Shown piece after piece: positions 59,812-64,000 of a stretch of 64,000 bases of DNA. The first letter of the stretch is position 1; each line of letters opens with the position of its first letter. The notes below the pieces were generated by a model. It was given only the letters and a program-made list of their open reading frames with translations, was not told the DNA's origin and did not search any database. The stretch comes from Lithodes maja. Lineage: Eukaryota > Arthropoda > Malacostraca > Decapoda > Lithodidae. The stretch is taken from assembly GCA_037953745.1 (NCBI GenBank), contig JBAKBP010000767.1, positions 124,001 to 188,000 on the forward strand, read 5' to 3'. The translations under genes and the position numbers were made by a program.

Positions 59812-61608
59812 TGTTACGGCTGGATCGGCAATACATATTCGGGATTCTTGATCGTAGGACAGAAATGGCTTATGTGACAACGACACGCTCGATTCCAGTC
59901 CCAAATACTATATGCTCCAGACAACAAAAGCACCAACGCCCTACAGAGTTATCGTCTATGGTAACGAGGTACCTTAACTCGGCGAAAGTGTACAACAGGG
60001 GTAGGCTATGAGGCTAAACTCCCTCAGACATTTATAGGTTACGTTATGACTAAAGAAATGCAATACTCAAGAAACTACGTTAATATTAAGCCTCTAATAA
60101 TGTAGAATAGAAGCAGGCTAAAGGTATGACAGTGAAATGCTAAATGACAAATGTACACGCCTACTTGAAAGCGCGTGCACTAGAATAACTGTCCCCTACT
60201 AACATGCACTAGCATGTAGCATACAAGATGTTCATGATCCAGTAGATACCTAATAATACACATGGAAGGAACATAAATAGTAGTCACTTATTATAAGAAT
60301 GAATCTATACTTGGAATAACTAAAAGGTTGCAGGCAACAGTACTGCGCCGGTAGCCTACTACCGCATAGGCTACTTCGCTTCTCTCACTCTGTCTCCCCT
60401 CTGAGTCCGTATGCGCCCTACGCAACAGAACTCCGGACACAGCAGCAAAACGACAGTGCAGTTAATTGATACATGAAAGTATTAATAGTGTTGTCTTGTG
60501 TGTGAGTAATGTGTATTGTAAAGTGTTATATACATAAACTTAAAGAGAGCTGCAATGCATAGTAAAATAAAGATATAACCCACTCATCATCCCCATGTGT
60601 TCTAGCTAGCAGGCCAAGTCACAGGAACAACGAGTCCCAGCACCGAAAGCGAGAACCCAGGAAAAGACTGCAGAGAACACAAGGACAGATAAATTACGTT
60701 ACTCTACTATACCGGCACTACGAGCGAGCTGTAGTCTCTGGTACTGCACTCGCTCCTGGCTCGGTAGGCAAATCAAGGCTAAGTCCTCGCCCCTCTACAG
60801 ACAACTCCTGGGCATGGTCGGGCTCTTACACATGGCACTAGTCTAGTCACAAATTGGATGATGAGCTGGGCATATAACTCGTGAACATGTAGAACGTTCA
60901 CCAACTATCCTCATCAAGAAGATCGCTGTTCACATTAACCCCTTAAATCTAATACATGTAAATATATGCTTGTCCTAAGAGTAATACGAGAGGTGAGTGC
61001 TGAAACTCCTTTAGGACCTCAAGGGAAGGGTATGCATTTAAATAGAGAGAAGAATGAAATGAGAGTAATGTCGTCAGAGAGAAAGAGTGCAACCGTGAGA
61101 AATTGGGAGAGAGGGCAAGGGATGTTAGAATCTCAAAGGTTCTAGGCAACCTGATCATGGAACACACAGCGAGCCTCCATGCAATGTGCAGTACGACAAC
61201 ATGGGCAACCCAGGCAGCATAGGCAGGCGGCAATGTACTACCAACCCTGTCGCACCTAGCTATAAGCGCAGGGCTGCCAACCGGTCCATACGTCTGGCAA
61301 CCATTGCTACCCTCTCGCTCTGAAGTCTAACTCACTCTCTCTCTCTGAATTCCTATTGTCTTATCTATCAACTTCTCTATTGATACTACATATTAAATGG
61401 AAGGTCTCGACATGGCTTAAAACAAAACCCACCACTGGTTAGCAAATGACGAGACCTTTGCAGAGATACAAAGAACATAGTTATACGTTGTCACACTCAA
61501 TATAAGCAGCCAGCACGGCACAGCGGCACACGGCACCGCACTGCGGCGGCACAGTGGAGTACCAAGGAGTACAATCAGGTTGCGTTGCTACGCAATGGGT
61601 GCGTCACA
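59812..61608 (-). repeat. 5' LTR of the retrotransposon (right copy)
   Basis: The LTR is 1,797 bases. It starts TGTTACGGC and ends GCGTCACA as the left copy does. The right end abuts a host-type coding sequence at 61609 that is cut in mid-gene. Confidence 0.93.
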
Positions 61609-63395
61609 GGTGATATCCAGGAATCTTGTCCGGTTCTTCGTCCCGCACTTCTGGAACAGAGGGGATGGGATCTTGTGGCACATGCCAAGACACAACACCA
61701 TGACGTCTGTATCTTCTGCAGTGATGATGACAGACTTGTTCCCAGATTCTGCTGCATGAAGTGCATGGAGAAGAAGGCGTGTGTCTGCTTCTTCTTGAGT
61801 TGACTTAAGCTCAGGAGCCTCTTCCCACTGCTCTTTGGTGATCTTGAAGCAGCGCTGCTCACATGTGACATACAGCTCCTTGTCCTTGAGCTTCTCCCTG
61901 TGCTGTGGTGCCTTCCATTCTTCTACCAAGAACTTGATAAGACTTGCCTTGTTGGAGGAACTACCGAGTAACTTTCTCCACTGCTGGATGTTGTGCCCAG
62001 GTTGAATGTTCTTGAAATGAATTTCTGTGCCTGCACTTCTTTTGGCTCGTTCTGCATCCTTGATGGATGTCTCCTTGTAGATATCAAACACAACATCAAT
62101 GCGCCTGCTCTTAGCACCTTCATGAACAGCGTGACTCAGTGCTGTACCTGCAAGCTGTGAAAAAGTTTTGTCGTTTCCCTTCAGTTTGTGGACCAGGCTC
62201 ATCCCATCAATTATGGTAGCAGAGGGCTCGGGTATCACTTCTGCAGGAGAAACATTCCTCTCTAACTCCTTTGCTAGGGCAGCCTTGTTGGTCTTGCGGA
62301 GAGACCCATCACCGCTGGCAAGTGCCCAAGGCAAAGGCCCAAGGGGATGAGCCAAGACATCACTCATTTTGAGCTTTCTGTTCTCGGCAACAAGGATCAT
62401 CTGGCCAAATAGGTTCCTGTCAGCCTTTAAGATAGCCTCCGTGGCATGGTCTTGTGAGCGTGGCTTCATTCTGATGTTAGTGAACGTTCTCAGTTTCGTC
62501 TTCGTCATCGTGTCATGAAACTGTATAGTTGGCGTATCGATCTCCAGGCGCTCTTCCTTGAAGGCTTGATATGCATCCTCTCCTATTCTGTAGGCCCCTA
62601 GAAGGTCTTTGACAACTTCTGGTGGTGCCATAGTCGCAGTTGACAAACTGACAAGATCTTCTTGCTCTGCGTTGAAGGGGTTCAACCAGCTGGTCTCCAT
62701 CAGTTGAACTAAAGATTGGACATCGGCCTCATCTCTTCTACCTCTTCGTAGCGTGCTTCCTCGCTTTCTTCCTGATTTTCACCTGCACCCGACCTGGCGG
62801 CCGCTGGGAAATCATCTTTTGTGAAGAGTTTGTAGCACGACTTGTGGTAGTGACCCTCTGCAGCAACAAGGTCTCTGCTAACTAAACCAAGGATTCTCTG
62901 GTTGAGTTTCCTTATTGCTGCTCTGCGAATCTTCTCATCTGCTCGTAGCTCAACACACTGTATGAGTGGCTCCCTTGTCTTTGTTGTTTTTATGTACTTG
63001 CTTGACTTCTCGCAGAAGATACATCCTTTGGCATACACCCTGCTAGTACTAGGGGCATCCCTTGATGCCCTCCTCCTGGGGTCGACGCTTGCTGATTCTA
63101 TCTTGACACCCTTGGCAAGGATAGAATCCAGTGACTTCTTCATTGTAAAGAGACTACGACATTTACGGTGATAATGTATGTGTGGTATTCCTCCTTCTTC
63201 AAGGCCCTTGGCTGCTTCCAGGACTGGATCATGCTGCCTGATTTCTGCAGCCCTGAGCAATGTGTTCCAGGAGTCCAAATCCTGTGGTGACACCAGAGCA
63301 TCGCTGTCATCATCAGAGCAGTGGATGATACAGTCGATCCGTGCTCTCTTCCTCGCAGATGGTTCCATCCTGCCGTCAAACAGTCGACACACACC
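61609..63395 (-). pseudogene. Truncated host zinc-motif and PIN-like gene copy
   Basis: The ORF starts at the ATG of MEPSARKRAR (63368), shortly after a TTTTTTGCAG splice-acceptor-like site at about 63396. The first frame ends at 62709; the second begins in a different frame (M at 62700, frame open earlier), so a 1-base shift lies near 62700-62760. The N-terminal part has two similar zinc modules, each with a Cys pair then H-x-H-x3-C and FT (HYHRKC...FT and HYHKSC...FT). The C-terminal part has EEADTRLLLHALHAA and EDTDVMVLC, acidic motifs reminiscent of PIN/FEN-type nucleases. Genes with this layout are repeated in many animal genomes. The LTR cuts the protein just after the FLDI segment. Codon use is much less AT-rich than in the viral part, in line with host DNA. 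Confidence 0.65.
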
Positions 63396-64000
63396 TGCAA
63401 AAAATATCACCATTAAACCATGAACAAACAAACACATTACATGGAAACCACTCTACATATGTTTGCTCCTTCCAATAATAAATTATCCTCAAAATATAAC
63501 CAAAAATCCCCAAATATGAAATAAACCCCTAAATATGGAGAAACTTGAAATACACATCGGAATAATTCTTGTAGAGAATCAAATAAGCTACAAGAGCTGT
63601 TAGAATATATTTTTCAATGTTCCCCATATTTAAGGATTTATTCTAGATTTAGAGGAAAATACCCAAAATATAGAGTATATTCCGAAATATGAGGAAATTT
63701 GAAAAATACCTAGGAACAACTCTGGTAGAGAATATAATTCTACATAGGTGTTCAAAGTTTCGCGATGATTGTGTGATGGATTTTAAAGAAAATGAGGAAA
63801 ACGGCGAGCGTCACGCTAAAAATCTTTATTTTTGGGTAGCGCCCCTATTGCATCAAAAAAATTAGACTAAGCTACCAGTGCGAGAAGGCTATCATATCTT
63901 AATGTACTTACAGTCACTCTATAAACATTTTAGTACCATTCGTGTTTAGTCACCCCAGGTGGTACCGATATCTGGCCTGGCTCATGGACTATGAAGCTTA
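63396..64000. other. Host-type non-coding sequence
   Basis: There is no credible ORF. Short A/T-rich phrases around CCAAATATG and GAAATACACAT-GGAATAA recur near 63510-63560 and 63620-63720, giving a weak internal repeat. It is probably intron or upstream sequence of the truncated gene, given the splice-acceptor-like site at 63396. Confidence 0.4.

Larger units (their letters stand above)
52375..61608 (-). mobile_element. Ty3/gypsy LTR retrotransposon, Gmr1-like domain order
   Basis: Two long terminal repeats (52375-54180 and 59812-61608) flank one intact Gag-Pol ORF on the minus strand, so the 5' LTR is the right one. The LTRs begin TGTTAC and end GTCACA, a short terminal inverted repeat. 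A primer-binding-site candidate and a G-rich polypurine tract are in the expected places. Enzymes occur in the order protease, integrase, reverse transcriptase, RNase H, the arrangement of the Gmr1 clade. The bases flanking the two ends (ATTGT on the left, GGTGA on the right) do not match, so no target-site duplication is present. The LTRs differ by a couple of dozen substitutions and a roughly 20-base indel. Confidence 0.93.

Noticed and set aside
1..64000. tRNA or rRNA genes
   Set aside because: I saw no cloverleaf-like or ribosomal sequence on either strand by eye; a tRNA scan was not possible.

Overview
Bases 1 to about 52374 are visibly AT-rich and gene-dense, with short intergenic gaps, genes on both strands, overlapping ends and one giant ORF of about 3,700 codons. 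I read this as part of a large invertebrate dsDNA virus genome. The best guess is a nimavirus-like virus (white spot syndrome virus relatives) endogenised in a crustacean. That rests on a BIR/RING inhibitor of apoptosis, an SF1 and an SF2 helicase, small membrane proteins with baculovirus/nimavirus character, a giant protein gene and hr-like repeats. No diagnostic core gene such as the DNA polymerase lies in the window, so the family assignment is inference. From 52375 to 61608 there is a complete Ty3/gypsy-type LTR retrotransposon. From 61609 to 64000 the sequence looks like host DNA carrying a truncated copy of a repetitive metazoan gene.

Layout. 1-3393: a partial cysteine-rich protein, a small unknown gene, a FEN1/XPG-like nuclease broken by frameshifts and a small gene. 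3394-4748: about 275-bp tandem repeats. 4749-6665: a protein with a catalytically dead retroviral-type integrase domain and a repeat-rich tail. 7062-9623: SF2 helicase. 9643-11461: an acidic protein gene with three frameshifts. 11462-12240: an hr-like repeat field. 12240-14230: scrambled pseudogene copies of the next two genes. 14280-17527: a von Willebrand A (VWA) protein gene with a recognisable intron and one frameshift. 18284-21272: a large unknown protein and a cold-shock-domain protein. 21303-24689: SF1 helicase. 24994-26309: three small genes. 26399-37504: the giant ORF. 38187-41442: an unknown protein with one frameshift, then the IAP. 41524-46083: two small genes and a tandem pair of related membrane proteins, each with one frameshift. 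46298-47893: a VIT-VWA protein. 47883-51641: six small genes, including a tightly overlapping membrane/secreted cluster. 51650-52374: a viral gene cut by the retrotransposon.

Several genes look captured from a cellular genome: cold-shock protein, IAP, VIT-VWA protein, spliced VWA protein and integrase-like protein. Together they suggest replication and repair functions (nuclease, two helicases), nucleic-acid binding (cold-shock domain, dead integrase) and host control (IAP). About nine frameshifts, several at homopolymers, interrupt otherwise well-preserved genes. This means either early decay of an endogenous copy or long-read assembly error.

The most informative structure is the retrotransposon. 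Its left LTR abuts a viral gene, its right LTR abuts a host-type gene, both genes are truncated, and no target-site duplication is visible. That fits recombination between two element copies joining virus to host, or an assembly join through a repeat.
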